Source of the DNA: Balaenoptera acutorostrata | Taxonomy: Eukaryota > Chordata > Mammalia > Artiodactyla > Balaenopteridae | Direction of reading: 5' to 3' | Assembly (NCBI RefSeq): GCF_949987535.1 | Contig: NW_026645841.1 | Coordinates: forward strand, 1-64,000 | Length of the DNA: 64,000 nt | Shown here: piece after piece, positions 12,231 to 25,705 of the stretch | How the letters are laid out: each line of letters begins with the position of its first letter | How positions within the stretch are numbered: position 1 is the stretch's first letter | The notes under the pieces: generated by a model | Told to the model about the DNA's origin: nothing | The model's database searches: none | Seen by the model: only the letters and a program-made list of their open reading frames with translations | Program-made: the position numbers and the translations under genes

Positions 12231-12658
12231 AACCTGTTGCTTAAAACACTAGTGCTTAGGAAATCTATTGGAGGCAGAAGCAGTCAAGGGTAGCTTAGGG
12301 TTAGGGTTAGGGTTAGGGTTAGGGTGAGGGTTAGGGTACGTCTTAGGGTATGGGTTCGGGGAGGGGTTCGGGTAGGGCGTAGGGTATGGGTTAGGGTTAG
12401 GTTTAGGGCTAGTGTTAGGGTTAGGGCTCGGTTTAGGGTACGGGTTAGGATTAGGGTACGCGTTAGGGTTCGGGTAGGGGTTAGGGTTAGGGTACGCGTT
12501 AGGGTGAGGGTAGTTATTAAACCTATCCCACTCTCTAGATACCCCTTAGCACGTAAAGGAATATTATTTGGGGGTCCAGCCATGGAGAAGAGTTTAGACA
12601 CGAGGAGAAGATAAGGAACACACCCATTATCAAGAAATCACATTAGGATTCTCTTTTT
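12231..12658 (+). repeat. 428-bp unit with one extra TTAGGG
   Basis: Second copy of the five-TTAGGG unit. The preceding units 9275 and 11809 also match each other, so at least two units were duplicated together. Confidence 0.9.
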
Positions 12659-12976
12659 AACCTGTTCCTTAAAACACTAGTGCTTAGGAAATCTATTGGA
12701 GGCAGAAGCCGTCAAGGGTAGCTTAGGGTTAGGGTTAGGGTTAGGGTGAGGGTTAGGGTACGGTTTAGGGTACGGGTTCGGGGAGGGGTTCGGGTAGGGC
12801 GTAGGGTATGGGTTAGGGTTAGGGTTAGGGCTAGTGTTAGGGTTAGGGCTCGGTTTAGGGTACGAGTTAGGATTAGGGTATGCGTTAGGGTTAGGGTAGG
12901 GGTTAGGGTTAGGGTACGCGTTAGGGTGGGGGTAGTTATTAAACCTATCCCACTCTCTAGATACCCCTTAGCACGA

Positions 12977-14237
12977 AAAGGAATATTATTTGGGGGTCCA
13001 GCCATGGAGAAGAGTTTAGACACGAGAAGATAAGGAACACACCCATTATCAAGAAATCACATTAGGATTCTCTTTTTAACCTGTTCCTTAAATCACTAGT
13101 GCTTAGGAAATCTATTGGAGGCAGAAGCCGTCAAGGGTAGCTTAGGGTTAGGGTTAGGGTTAGGGTGAGGGTTAGGGTACGGCTTAGGGTACGGGTTCGG
13201 GGAGGGGTTCGGGTAGGGCGTAGGGTATGGGTTAGAGTTAGGGTTAGGGTTAGTGTTAGGGTTAGAGCTCGGTTTAGGGTACGGGTTAGGATTAGGGTAC
13301 GCGTTAGTGTTAGGGTAGGGGTTAGGGTTAGGGTACGCTTTAGGGTGAGGGTAGTTATTAAACCTATCCCACTCTCTAGATACCCCTTAGCACGTAAAGG
13401 AATATTATTTGGGGGTCCAGTCATGGAGAAGGGTTTAGACACTAGGAGAAGATAAGGAACACACCCATTATCAAGAAATCACATTAGGATTCTCTTTTTA
13501 ACCTGTTCCTTAAAACACTAGTGCTTAGGAAATCTATTGGAGGCAGAAGCAGTCAAGGGTAGCTTAGGGTTAGGGTTAGGTTTAGGGTGAGGGTTAGGGT
13601 ATGACTTAGGGTACGGGTTCGGGGAGGTGTTCGGGTAGGGCGTAGGGTATGGGTTAGGGTTAGGGTTAGGGCTAGTGTTAGGGTTAGGGCTCGGTTTAGG
13701 GTACGGTTTAGGATTAGGGTATGCGTTAGGGTTAGGGTAGGGGTTAGGGTTAGTGTACGCGTTAGGCTGAGGGTAGTTATTAAACCTATCCCACTCTCTG
13801 GATACCCCTTAGCACGTACAGGAATATTATTGGGGTCCAGCCATGGAGAAGAGTTTAGACACTAGGAGAAGATAAGGAACACACCCATTATCACGAAATC
13901 ACATTAGGATTCTCTTTTTAACCTGTTCCTTAAAACACTAGTGCTTAGGAAATCTATTGGAGGCAGAAGCAGTCAAGGGTAGCTTAGGGTTAGGGTTAGG
14001 GTTAGGGTGAGGGTTAGGGTATGGCTTAGGGTACGGGTTCGGGGAGGGGTTCGGGTAGGGCGTAGGGTATGGGTTAGGGTTAGGGTTAGTGTTAGTGTTA
14101 GGGTTAGGGCTCGGTTTAGGGTACGGGTTAGGATTAGGGTACGCGTTAGGGTTAGGGCAGGGGTTAGGGTTAGGGTATGCGTTAGGGTGGGGGTAGTTAT
14201 TAAACCTATCACACTCTCTAGATACCCCTTAGCACGT
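12977..14237 (+). repeat. Three-unit tandem duplication, copy 1 (1261 bp)
   Basis: Successive variant positions match those 1261 bp downstream. The left edge is set by GCACGAAAAGG before it versus GCACGTAAAGG in the partner. The two copies differ at very few places, for example TTAGGTTTAGGG near 13578 versus TTAGGGTTAGGG near 14839. Confidence 0.85.
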
Positions 14238-15498
14238 AAAGGAATATTATTTGGGGGTCCAGCCATGGAGAAGAGTTTAGACACGAGAAGATAAGGAACA
14301 CACCCATTATCAAGAAATCACATTAGGATTCTCTTTTTAACCTGTTCCTTAAATCACTAGTGCTTAGGAAATCTATTGGAGGCAGAAGCCGTCAAGGGTA
14401 GCTTAGGGTTAGGGTTAGGGTTAGGGTGAGGGTTAGGGTACGGCTTAGGGTACGGGTTCGGGGAGGGGTTCGGGTAGGGCGTAGGGTATGGGTTAGAGTT
14501 AGGGTTAGGGTTAGTGTTAGGGTTAGAGCTCGGTTTAGGGTACGGGTTAGGATTAGGGTACGCGTTAGTGTTAGGGTAGGGGTTAGGGTTAGGGTACGCT
14601 TTAGGGTGAGGGTAGTTATTAAACCTATCCCACTCTCTAGATACCCCTTAGCACGTAAAGGAATATTATTTGGGGGTCCAGTCATGGAGAAGGGTTTAGA
14701 CACTAGGAGAAGATAAGGAACACACCCATTATCAAGAAATCACATTAGGATTCTCTTTTTAACCTGTTCCTTAAAACACTAGTGCTTAGGAAATCTATTG
14801 GAGGCAGAAGCAGTCAAGGGTAGCTTAGGGTTAGGGTTAGGGTTAGGGTGAGGGTTAGGGTATGACTTAGGGTACGGGTTCGGGGAGGTGTTCGGGTAGG
14901 GCGTAGGGTATGGGTTAGGGTTAGGGTTAGGGCTAGTGTTAGGGTTAGGGCTCGGTTTAGGGTACGGTTTAGGATTAGGGTATGCGTTAGGGTTAGGGTA
15001 GGGGTTAGGGTTAGTGTACGCGTTAGGCTGAGGGTAGTTATTAAACCTATCCCACTCTCTGGATACCCCTTAGCACGTACAGGAATATTATTGGGGTCCA
15101 GCCATGGAGAAGAGTTTAGACACTAGGAGAAGATAAGGAACACACCCATTATCACGAAATCACATTAGGATTCTCTTTTTAACCTGTTCCTTAAAACACT
15201 AGTGCTTAGGAAATCTATTGGAGGCAGAAGCAGTCAAGGGTAGCTTAGGGTTAGGGTTAGGGTTAGGGTGAGGGTTAGGGTATGGCTTAGGGTACGGGTT
15301 CGGGGAGGGGTTCGGGTAGGGCGTAGGGTATGGGTTAGGGTTAGGGTTAGTGTTAGTGTTAGGGTTAGGGCTCGGTTTAGGGTACGGGTTAGGATTAGGG
15401 TACGCGTTAGGGTTAGGGCAGGGGTTAGGGTTAGGGTATGCGTTAGGGTGGGGGTAGTTATTAAACCTATCACACTCTCTAGATACCCCTTAGCACGT
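14238..15498 (+). repeat. Three-unit tandem duplication, copy 2 (1261 bp)
   Basis: Downstream partner of the copy ending at 14237. The match ends soon after this copy, where CACGAGGAGAAG at about 15542 replaces the CACGAGAAG of copy 1. Confidence 0.85.
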
Positions 15499-18133
15499 AA
15501 AGGAATATTATTTGGGGGTCCAGCCATGGAGAAGAGTTTAGACACGAGGAGAAGATAAGGAACACACCCATTATCAAGAAATCACATTAGGATTCTCTTT
15601 TTAACCTGTTCCTTAAAACACTAGTGCTTAGGAAATCTATTGGAGGCAGAAGCAGTCAAGGGTAGCTTAGGGTTAGGGTTAGGGTTAGGGTGAGGGTTAG
15701 GGTACGGCTTAGGGTACGGGTTCGGGGAGGGTTTCGGGTAGGGCGTAGGGTATGGGTTAGGGTTAGTGTTAGGGTTAGTGTTAGGGTTAGGGCTCGGTTT
15801 AGGGTACGGGTTAGGATTAGGGTACGCGTTAGGGTTAGGGTAGGGGTTAGGGTTAGGGTATGCGATAGGGTGAGGTTAGTTATTAAACCTATCCCACTCT
15901 CTAGATACCCATTAGCACGTAAAGGAATATTATTTGGGGGTCCAGCCATGGAGAAGAGTTTAGACACGAGGAGAAGATAAGGAACACACCCATTATCAAG
16001 AAATCACATTAGGATTCTCTTTTTAACCTGTTCCTTAAAACACTACTGCTTAGGAAATCTATTGGAGGCAGTAGCCGTCAAGGGTAGCTTAGGGTTAGGG
16101 TTAGGGTTAGGGTGAGGGTTAGGGTACGGCTCACGATACGGGTTCGGGGAGGGGTTCGGGTAGGGCGTAGGGTATGGGTTAGGGTTAGGGTTAGGGCTAG
16201 TGTTAGGGTTAGGGCTCGGTTTAGGGTACGGGTTAGGATTAGGGTACGCGCTAGGGTTAGGGTAGGGGTTAGGGTTAGGGTACGCGGTAGGGTGAGGGTA
16301 GTTATTAAACCTATCCCACTCTCTAGATACCCCTTAGAATGTAAAGGAATATTATTTGGGGGTCCAGCCATGGAGAAGAGTTTAGACACGAGGAGAAGAC
16401 AAGGAACACACCCATTATCAAGAAATCACATTAGGATTCTATTTTTAACATGTTCCTTAAAACACTAGTGCTTAGGAAATCTATTGGAGGCAGAAGCCGT
16501 CAAGGGTAGCTTAGGGTTAGGGTTAGGGTTAGGGTGAGGGTTAGGGTACGGCTTAGGGTACGGGTTCGGGGAGGTGTTCGGGTAGGGCGTAGGGTATGGG
16601 TTAGGGTTAGGGTTAGGGCTAGTGTTAGGGTTAGGGCTCGGTTTAGGGTACGGGTTAGGATTAGGGTATGCGTTAGGGTTAGGGTAGGGGTTAGGGTTAG
16701 TGTACGCGTTAGGCTGAGGGTAGTTATTAAACCTATCCCACTCTCTAGATACCCCTTAGCACGTACAGGAATATTATTGGGGGTCCAGCCATGGAGAAGA
16801 GTTTAGACACTAGGAGAAGATAAGGAACACACCCATTATCACGAAATCACATTAGGATTCTCTTTTTAACCTGTTCCTTAAAACACTAGTGCTTAGGAAA
16901 TCTATTGGAGGCAGAAGCAGTCAAGGGTAGCTTAGGGTTAGGGTTAGGGTTAGGGTGAGAGTTAGGGTATGGCTTAGGGTACGGGTTCGGGGAGGGGTTC
17001 GGGTAGGGCGTAGGGTATGGGTTAGGGTTAGGGTTAGGGTTAGTGTTAGGGTTAGGGCTCGGTTTAGGGTACGGGTTAGGATTAGGGTACGCGTTAGGGT
17101 TAGGGCAGGGGTTAGGGTTAGGGTACGCGTTAGGGTGGGGGTAGTTATTAAACCTATCACACTCTCTAGATACCCCTTAGCACGTAAAGGAATATTATTT
17201 GGGGGTCCAGCCATGGAGAAGAGTTTAGACACGAGGAGAAGATAAGGAACACACCCATTATCAAGAAATCACATTAGGATTCTCTTTTTAACCTGTTCCT
17301 TAAAACACTAGTGCTTAGGAAATCTATTGGAGGCAGAAGCAGTCAAGGGTAGCTTAGGGTTAGGGTTAGGGTTAGGGTGAGGGTTAGGGTACGGCTTAGG
17401 GTACGGGTTCGGGGAGGGGTTCGGGTAGGTCGTAGGGTATGGGTTAGGGTTAGTGTTAGGGTTAGTGTTAGGGTTAGGGCTCGGTTTAGGGTACGGGTTA
17501 GGATTAGGGTACGCGTTAGGGTTAGGGTAGGGGTTAGGGTTAGGGTATGCGATAGGGTGAGGTTAGTTATTAAACCTATCCCACTCTCTAGATACCCCTT
17601 AGCACGTAAAGGAATATTATTTGGAGGTCCAGCCATGGAGAAGAGTTTAGACACTAGGAGAAGATAAGGAACACACCCATTATCAAGAAATCACATTAGG
17701 ATTCTCTTTTTAACCTGTTCCTTAAAACACTACTGCTTAGGAAATCTATTGGAGGCAGTAGCCGTCAAGGGTAGCTTAGGGTTAGGGTTAGGGTTAGGGT
17801 GAGGGTTAGGGTACGGCTTACGATACGGGTTCGGGGAGGGGTTCGGGTAGGGCGTAGGGTATGGGTTAGGGTTAGGGTTAGGGCTAGTGTTAGGGTTAGG
17901 GCTCGGTTTAGGGTACGGGTTAGGATTAGGGTATGCGTTAGGGTTAGGGTAGGGGTTAGGGTTAGGATACGCTTTAGGGTGAGGGTAGTTATTAAACCTA
18001 TCCCACTCTCTAGATACCCCTTAGCACGTAAAGGAATATTATTTGGGGGTCCAGCCATGGAGAAGGGTTTAGACACTAGGAGAAGATAAGGAACACACCC
18101 ATTATCAAGAAATCACAATATGATTCTCTTTTT

Positions 18134-18536
18134 AACCTGTTCCTTAAAACACTAGTGCTTAGGAAATCTATTGGAGGCAGAAGCCGTCAAGGGTAGCTTA
18201 GGGTTAGGGTTAGGGTTAGGGTGAGGGTTAGGGTACGGCTTAGGGTACGGGTTCGGGGAGGGGTTCGTGTAGGGCGTAGGGTATGGGTTAGGGTTAGGGT
18301 TAGGGCTCGGTTTAGGGTACAGGTTAGGATTAGGGTACGCGTTAGGGTTAGTGTAGGGGTTAGGGTTAGTGTACGCGTTCGGGTGAGGGTAGTTATTAAA
18401 CCTATCCCACTCTCTAGATACCCCTTAGCACGTACAGGAATATTATTGGGGGTCCAGCCATGGAGAAGTGTTTAGACACTAGGAGAAGATAAGGAACACA
18501 CCCATTGTCAAGAAATCACATTAGGATTCTCTTTTT
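18134..18536 (+). repeat. 403-bp short-type unit lacking three hexamers
   Basis: Hexamers 19-21 (CTAGTG, TTAGGG, TTAGGG) are missing, so GGGCTCGG follows directly on three TTAGGG. In addition the unit carries the single-base loss in ATTATTGGGGG. Confidence 0.9.
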
Positions 18537-21500
18537 AACCTGTTCCTTAAAACACTAGTGCTTAGGAAATCTATTGGAGGCAGAAGCAGTCAAGGGTAGC
18601 TTAGGGTTAGGGTTAGGGTTAGGGTGAGGGTTAGGGTATGGCTTAGGGTACGGGTTCGGGGAGGGGTTCGGGTAGGGCGTAGGCTATGGGTTAGGGTTAG
18701 GGTTAGGGTTAGTGTTAGGGTTAGGGCTCGGTATAGGGTACGGGTTAGGATTAGTGTATGCGTTAGGGTTAGGGTAGGGGTTAGGGTTAGGGTACGCGTT
18801 AGGGTGAGGGTAGTTAATAAACCTATCCCACTCTCTAGATACCCTTTAGCACGTAAAGGAATATTATTTGGGGGTCCAGCCATGGAGAAGAGTTTAGACA
18901 CAAGGAGAAGATAAGGAACACACCCATTATCAAGAAATCACATTAGGATTCTCTTTTTAACATGTTCCTTAAAACACTAGTGCTTAGGAAATCTATTGGA
19001 GGCAGAAGCCGTCAAGGGTAGCTTAGGGTTAGGGTTAGGGTTAGGGTGAGGGTTAGGGTACGGCTTAGGGTATGGGTTCGGTGAGGGGTTCGGGTAGGGC
19101 GTAGGGTATGGGTTAGTGTTAGGGTTAGGGCTAGTGTTAGGGTTAGGGCTCGGTTTAGGGTACAGGTTAGGATTAGGGTACGCGTTAGGGTTAGGGTAGG
19201 GGTTAGGGTTAGTGTACGCGATAGGGTGAGGGTAGTTATTAAACCTATCCCACTCTCTAGATACCCCTTAGCACGTACAGGAATATTATTGGGGGTCCAG
19301 CCATGGAGAAGAGTTTAGACACTAGGAGAAGATAAGGAACACACCCATTATCAAGAAATCACATTAGGATTCTCTTTTTAACCTGTTCCTTAAAACACTA
19401 GTGCTTAGGAAATCTATTGGAGGCAGAAGCAGTCAAGGGTAGCTTAGGGTTAGGGTTAGGGTTAGGGTGAGGGTTAGGGTATGGCTTAGGGTACGGGTTC
19501 GGGGAGGGGTTCGGGTAGGGCGTAGGGTATGTGTTAGGGTTAGGGTTAGGGTTAGTGTTAGGGTTAGGGCTCGGTTTAGGGTACGGGTTAGGATTAGGGT
19601 ACGCGTTAGGGTTAGGGTAGGGGTTAGGGTTAGGGTACGCGTTAGGGTGGGGGTAGTTATTAAACCTATCACACTCTCTAGATACCCCTTAGCACGTAAA
19701 GGAATATTATTTGGGGGTTCAGACATGGAGAAGAGTTTAGACACTAGGAGAAGATAAGGAACACACCCATTATCACGAAATCACATTAGGATTCTCTTTT
19801 TAACCTGTTCCTTAAAACACTAGTGCTTAGGAAATCTATTGGAGGCAGAAGCAGTCAAGGGTAGCTTAGGGTTAGGGTTAGGGTTAGGGTGAGGGTTAGG
19901 GTACGGCTTAGGGTATGGGTTCGGGGAGGGTTTCGTGTAGGGCGTAGGGTATGGGTTAGGGTTAGGGTTAGGGCTAGTGTTAGGGTTAGGGCTCGGTTTA
20001 GGGTACGGTTTAGGATTAGTGTACGCGTTAGGGTTCGGGTAGGGGTTAGGGTTAGGGTACGCGTTAGGGTGAGGGTAGTTATTAAACCTATCCCACTCTC
20101 TAGATACCCCTTAGCACGTAAAGGAATATTATTTGGGGGTCCAGCCATGGAGAAGAGTTTAGACACGAGGAGAAGATAAGGAACACACCCATTATCAAGA
20201 AATCACATTAGGATTCTCTTTTTAACCTGTTCCTTAAAACACTAGTGCTTAGGAAATCTATTGGAGGCAGAAGGCCTCAAGGGTAGCTTAGGGTTAGGGT
20301 TAGGGTTAGGGTGAGGGTTAGGGTACGGTTTAGGGTACGGGTTCAGGGAGGGGTTCGGGTAGCGCATAGGGTATGGGTTAGGGTTAGGGTTAGAGTTAGT
20401 GTTAGGGTTAGGGCTCGGTTAAGGTATGGGTTAGGATTAGGGTACGCGGTAGGGTTAGGGTAGGGGTTAGGGTTAGGGTACGCGTTAGGGTGAGGGTAGT
20501 TATTAAACCTATCACACTCTCCAGATACCCCTTAGCACATAAAGGAATATTATTTGGGGGTCCAGCCATGGAGAAGAGTTTAGACACGAGGAGAAGACAA
20601 GGAACACACCCATTATCAAGAAATCACATTAGGATTCTATTTTTAACATGTTCCTTAAAACACTAGTGCTTAGGAAATCTATTGGAGGCAGAAGCCGTCA
20701 AGGGTAGCTTAGGGTTAGGGTTAGGGTTAGGGTGAGGCTTAGGGTACGGCTTAGGGTACGGGTTCGGGGAGGTGTTCGGGTAGGGCGTAGGGTATGGGTT
20801 AGGGTTAGGGTTAGGGCTAGTGTTAGGGTTAGGGCTCGGTTTAGGGTACGGGTTAGGATTAGGGTACGCGTTAGGGTTAGGGTAGGGGTTAGGGTTAGGG
20901 TATGCGATAGGGTGAGGTTAGTTATTAAACCTATCCCACTCTCTAGATACCCATTAGCACGTAAAGGAATATTATTTGGGGGTCCAGCCATGGAGAAGAG
21001 TTTAGACACGAGGAGAAGATAAGGAACACACCCATTATCAAGAAATCACATTAGGATTCTCTTTTTAACCTGTTCCTTAAAACACTACTGCTTAGGAAAT
21101 CTATTGGAGGCAGTAGCCGTCAAGGGTAGCTTAGGGTTAGGGTTAGGGTTAGGGTGAGGGTTAGGGTACGGCTTACGATACGGGTTCGGGGAGGGGTTCG
21201 GGTAGGGCGTAGGGTATGGGTTAGGGTTAGGGTTAGGGCTAGTGTTAGGGTTAGGGCTCGGTTTAGGGTACGGGTTAGGATTAGGGTATGCGTTAGGGTT
21301 AGGGTAGGGGTTAGGGTTAGGATACGCTTTAGGGTGAGGGTAGTTATTAAACCTATCCCACTCTCTAGATACCCCTTAGCACGTAAAGGAATATTATTTG
21401 GGGGTCCAGCCATGGAGAAGATTTTAGACACGAGGAGAAGATAAGGAACACACCCATTATCAAGAAATCACATTAGGATTCTCTTTTTAACCTGTTCCTT

Positions 21501-24500
21501 AAAACACTAGTGCTTAGGAAATCTATTGGAGGCAGAAGCAGTCAAGGGTAGCTTAGGGTTAGGGTTAGGGTTAGGGTGAGGGTTAGGGTACGGCTTAGGG
21601 TACGGGTTCGGGGAGGAGTTCGGGTAGGTCGTAGGGTATGGGTTAGGGTTAGTGTTAGGGTTAGTGTTAGGGTTAGGGCTCGGTTTAGGGTACGGGTTAG
21701 GATTAGGGTACGCGTTAGGGTTAGGGTAGGGGTTAGGGTTAGGGTATGCGATAGGGTGAGGTTAGTTATTAAACCTATCCCACTCTCTAGATACCCCTTA
21801 GCACGTAAAGGAATATTATTTGGAGGTCCAGCCATGGAGAAGAGTTTAGACACTAGGAGAAGATAAGGAACACACCCATTATCAAGAAATCACATTAGGA
21901 TTCTCTTTTTAACCTGTTCCTTAAAACACTACTGCTTAGGAAATCTATTGGAGGCAGTAGCCGTCAAGGGTAGCTTAGGGTTAGGGTTAGGGTTAGGGTG
22001 AGGGTTAGGGTACGGCTTACGATACGGGTTCGGGGAGGGGTTCGGGTAGGGCGTAGGGTATGGGTTAGGGTTAGGGTTAGGGCTAGTGTTAGGGTTAGGG
22101 CTCGGTTTAGGGTACGGGTTAGGATTAGGGTACGCGTTAGGGTTAGGGTAGGGGTTAGGGTTAGGGTACGCTTTAGGGTGAGGGTAGTTATTAAACCTAT
22201 CCCACTCTCTAGATACCCCTTAGCACGTAAAAGAATATTATTTGGGGGTCCAGCCATGGAGAAGAGTTTAGACACGAGGAGAAGATAAGGAACACACCCA
22301 TTATCAAGAAATCACATTAGGATTCTCTTTTTAACCTGTTCCTTAAAACACTAGTGCTTAGGAAATCTATTGGAGGCAGAAGGCCTCAAGGGTAGCTTAG
22401 GGTTAGGGTTAGGGTTAGGGTGAGGGGTAGGGTACGGTTTAGGGTACGGGTTCAGGGAGGGGTTCGGGTAGCGCATAGGGTATGGGTTAGGGTTAGGGTT
22501 AGAGTTAGTGTTAGGGTTAGGGCTCGGTTAAGGTATGGGTTAGGATTAGGGTACGCGGTAGGGTTAGGGTAGGGGTTAGGGTTAGGGTACGCGTTAGGGT
22601 GAGGGTAGTTATTAAACCTATCACACTCTCCAGATACCCCTTAGCACATAAAGGAATATTATTTGGGGGTCCAGCCATGGAGAAGAGTTTAGACACGAGG
22701 AGAAGACAAGGAACACACCCATTATCAAGAAATCACATTAGGATTCTATTTTTAACATGTTCCTTAAAACACTAGTGCTTAGGAAATCTATTGGAGGCAG
22801 AAGCCGTCAAGGGTAGCTTAGGGTTAGGGTTAGGGTTAGGGTGAGGCTTAGGGTACGGCTCAGGGTACGGGTTCGGGGAGGTGTTCGGGTAGGGCGTAGG
22901 GTATGGGTTAGGGTTAGGGTTAGGGCTAGTGTTAGGGTTAGGGCTCGGTTTAGGGTACGGGTTAGGATTAGGGTATGCGTTAGGGTTAGGGTAGGGGTTA
23001 GGGTTAGTGTACGCGTTAGGGTGAGGGTAGTTATTAAACCTATCCCACTCTCTAGATACCCCTTAGCACGTACAGGAATATTATTGGGGGTCCAGCCATG
23101 GAGAAGAGTTTAGACACTAGGAGAAGATAAGGAACACACCCATTATCACGAAATCACATTAGGATTCTCTTTTTAACCTGTTCCTTATAACACTAGTGCT
23201 TAGGAAATCTATTGGAGGCAGAAGCAGTCAAGGGTAGCTTAGGGTTAGGGTTAGGGTTAGGGTGAGGGTTAGGGTATGGCTTAGGGTACGGGTTCGGGGA
23301 GGGGTTCGGGTAGGGCGTAGGGTATGGGTTAGGGTTAGGGTTAAGGTTAGTGTTAGGGTTAGGGCTCGGTTTAGGGTACGGGTTAGGATTAGGGTACGCG
23401 TTAGGGTTAGGGCAGGGGTTAGGGTTAGGGTACGCGTTAGGGTGGGGGTAGTTATTAAACCTATCACGCTCTCTAGATACCCCTTAGCACGTAAAGGAAT
23501 ATTATTTGGGGGTCCAGCCATGGAGAAGAGTTTAGACACGAGGAGAAGATAAGGAACACACCCATTATCAAGAAATCACATTAGGATTCTCTTTTTAACC
23601 TGTTCCTTAAAATACTAGTGCTTAGGAAATCTATTGGAGGCAGAAGCAGTCAAGGGTAGCTTAGGGTTAGGGTTAGGGTTAGGGTGAGGGTTAGGGTACG
23701 GCTTAGGGTACGGGTTCGGGGAGGGGTTCGGGTAGGCCGTAGGGTATGGGTTAGGGTTAGGGTTAGGGTTAGTGTTAGGGTTAGGGCTCGGTTTAGGGTA
23801 CGGGTTAGGATTAGGGTACGCGTTAGTGTTAGGGTAGTGGTTAGAGTTAGGGTACGCTTTAGGGTGAGGGTAGTTATTAAACCTATCCCACTCTCTAGAT
23901 ACCCCTTAGCACGTAAAGGAATATTATTTGGGGGTCCAGCCATGGAGAAGAGTTTAGACACTAGGAGAAGAGAAGGAACACACCCATTATCAAGAAATCA
24001 CCATATGATTCTCTTTTTAAACTGTTCCTTAAAACACTAGTGCTTAGGAAATCTATTGGAGGCAGAAGCAGTCAAGGGTAGCTTAGGGTTAGGGTTAGGG
24101 TTAGGGTGAGGGTTAGGGTACGGCTTAGGGTATGGGTTCGGGGAGGGGTTCGGATAGGGCGTAGGCTATGGGTTAGGGTTAGTGTTAGGGTTAGTGTTAG
24201 GGTTAGGGCTCGGTTTAGGTTACGGGTTAGGATTAGGGTACGCGTTAGGGTTAGGGTAGGGGTTAGGGTTAGGGTATGCGATAGGGTGAGGTTAGTTATT
24301 AAACCTATCCCACTCTCTAGATACCCCTTAGCACGTAAAGGAATATTATTTGGGGGTCCAGCCATGGAGAAGAGTTTAGACACTAGGAGAAGATAAGGAA
24401 CACACCCATTATCAAGAAATCACATTAGGATTCTCTTTTTAACCTGTTCCTTAAAACACTAGTGCTTAGGAAATCTATTGGAGGCAGAAGCCGTCAAGGG

Positions 24501-25705
24501 TAGCTCAGGGTTAGGGTTAGGTTTAGGGTGAGGGTTAGGGTACGGCTTACGATACGGGTTCGGGGAGGGGTTCGGGTAGGGCGTAGGGTATGGGTTAGGG
24601 TTAGGGTTAGGGCTAGTGTTAGGGTTAGGGCTCGGTTTAGGGTTCGGGTTAGGATTAGGGTACGCGTTAGGGTTAGGGTAGGGGTTAGGGTTAGTGTACG
24701 CGTTAGGCTGAGGGTAGTTATTAAACCTATCCCACTCTCTAGATACCCCTTAGCACGTACAGGAATATTATTGGGGGTCCAGCCATGGAGAAGAGTTTAG
24801 ACACTAGGAGAAGATAAGGAACACACCCATTATCAAGAAATCACATTAGGATTCTCTTTTTAACCTGTTCCTTAAAACACTAGTGCTTACGAAATCTATT
24901 GGAGGCAGAAGCAGTCAAGGGTAGCTTAGGGTTAGGGTTAGGGTTAGGGTGAGGGTTAGGGTATGGCTTAGGGTACGGGTTCGGGGAGGGGTTCGGGTAG
25001 GGCGTAGGGTATGGGTTAGGGTTAGGGTTAGGGTTAGTGTTAGGGTTAGGGCTCGGTTTAGGGTACGGGTTAGGATTAGGGTACGCGTTAGGGTTAGGGT
25101 AGGGGTTAGGGTTAGGGTACGCGTTAGGGTGGGGGTAGTTATTAAACCTATCACACTCTCTAGATACCCCTTAGCACGTAAAGGAATATTATTTGGGGGT
25201 CCAGACATGGAGAAGCGTTTAGACACTAGGAGAAGATAAGGAACACACCCATTATCACGAAATCACATTAGGATTCTCTTTTTAACCTGTTCCTTAAAAC
25301 ACTAGTGCTTAGGAAATCTATTGGAGGCAGAAGCAGTCAAGGGTAGCTTAGGGTTAGGGTTAGGGTTAGGGTGAGGGTTAGGGTACGGCTTAGGGTATGG
25401 GTTCGGGGAGGGGTTCGGGTAGGGCGTAGGGTATTGGTTAGGGTTAGGGTTAGAGTTAGTGTTAGGGTTAGGGCTCGGTTTAGGGTACGGGTTAGGATTA
25501 GGGTACGCGCTAGGGTTAGGGTAGGGGTTAGGGTTAGGGTACGCGTTAGGGTGAGGGTAGTTATTATACCTATCACACTCTCTAGATACCCCTTAGCACA
25601 TAAAGGAATATTATTTGGGGGTCCAGACATGGAGAAGAGTTTAGACAGGAGGAGAAGACAAGGAACACACCCATTATCAAGAAATCACATAAGGATTCTA
25701 TTTTT

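Larger units (their letters stand above)
1..12658 (+). repeat. Array domain I: units 1-30
   Basis: Units start at 1, 423, 845, 1264, 1685, 2107, 2528, 2949, 3371, 3793, 4215, 4636, 5058, 5480, 5902, 6324, 6743, 7165, 7587, 8009, 8431, 8853, 9275, 9697, 10125, 10547, 10969, 11388, 11809 and 12231. Local duplications are visible: 423 resembles 4636 and 5902, 5058 resembles 6324 and 10125, 3371 resembles 6743 and 8009, and 9275-9697 resemble 11809-12231. Three units (5480, 7165, 10547) end with a palindromic AATCACAATGTGATT. Short-type units occur at 1, 1264, 2528 and 4215. There is no gene or foreign insertion in this stretch. Confidence 0.9.
12659..15602 (+). repeat. Array domain II: units 31-37
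   Basis: Units start at 12659, 13078, 13500, 13920, 14339, 14761 and 15181. Units 13078/14339, 13500/14761 and 13920/15181 are near-identical pairs from one three-unit duplication. The second unit of each triplet has TATGACTT in place of TACGGCTT, and a 420-bp length caused by two single-base losses around TATTGGGGTCC. These features are not seen elsewhere in the window, so this variant arose and was copied locally. Confidence 0.88.
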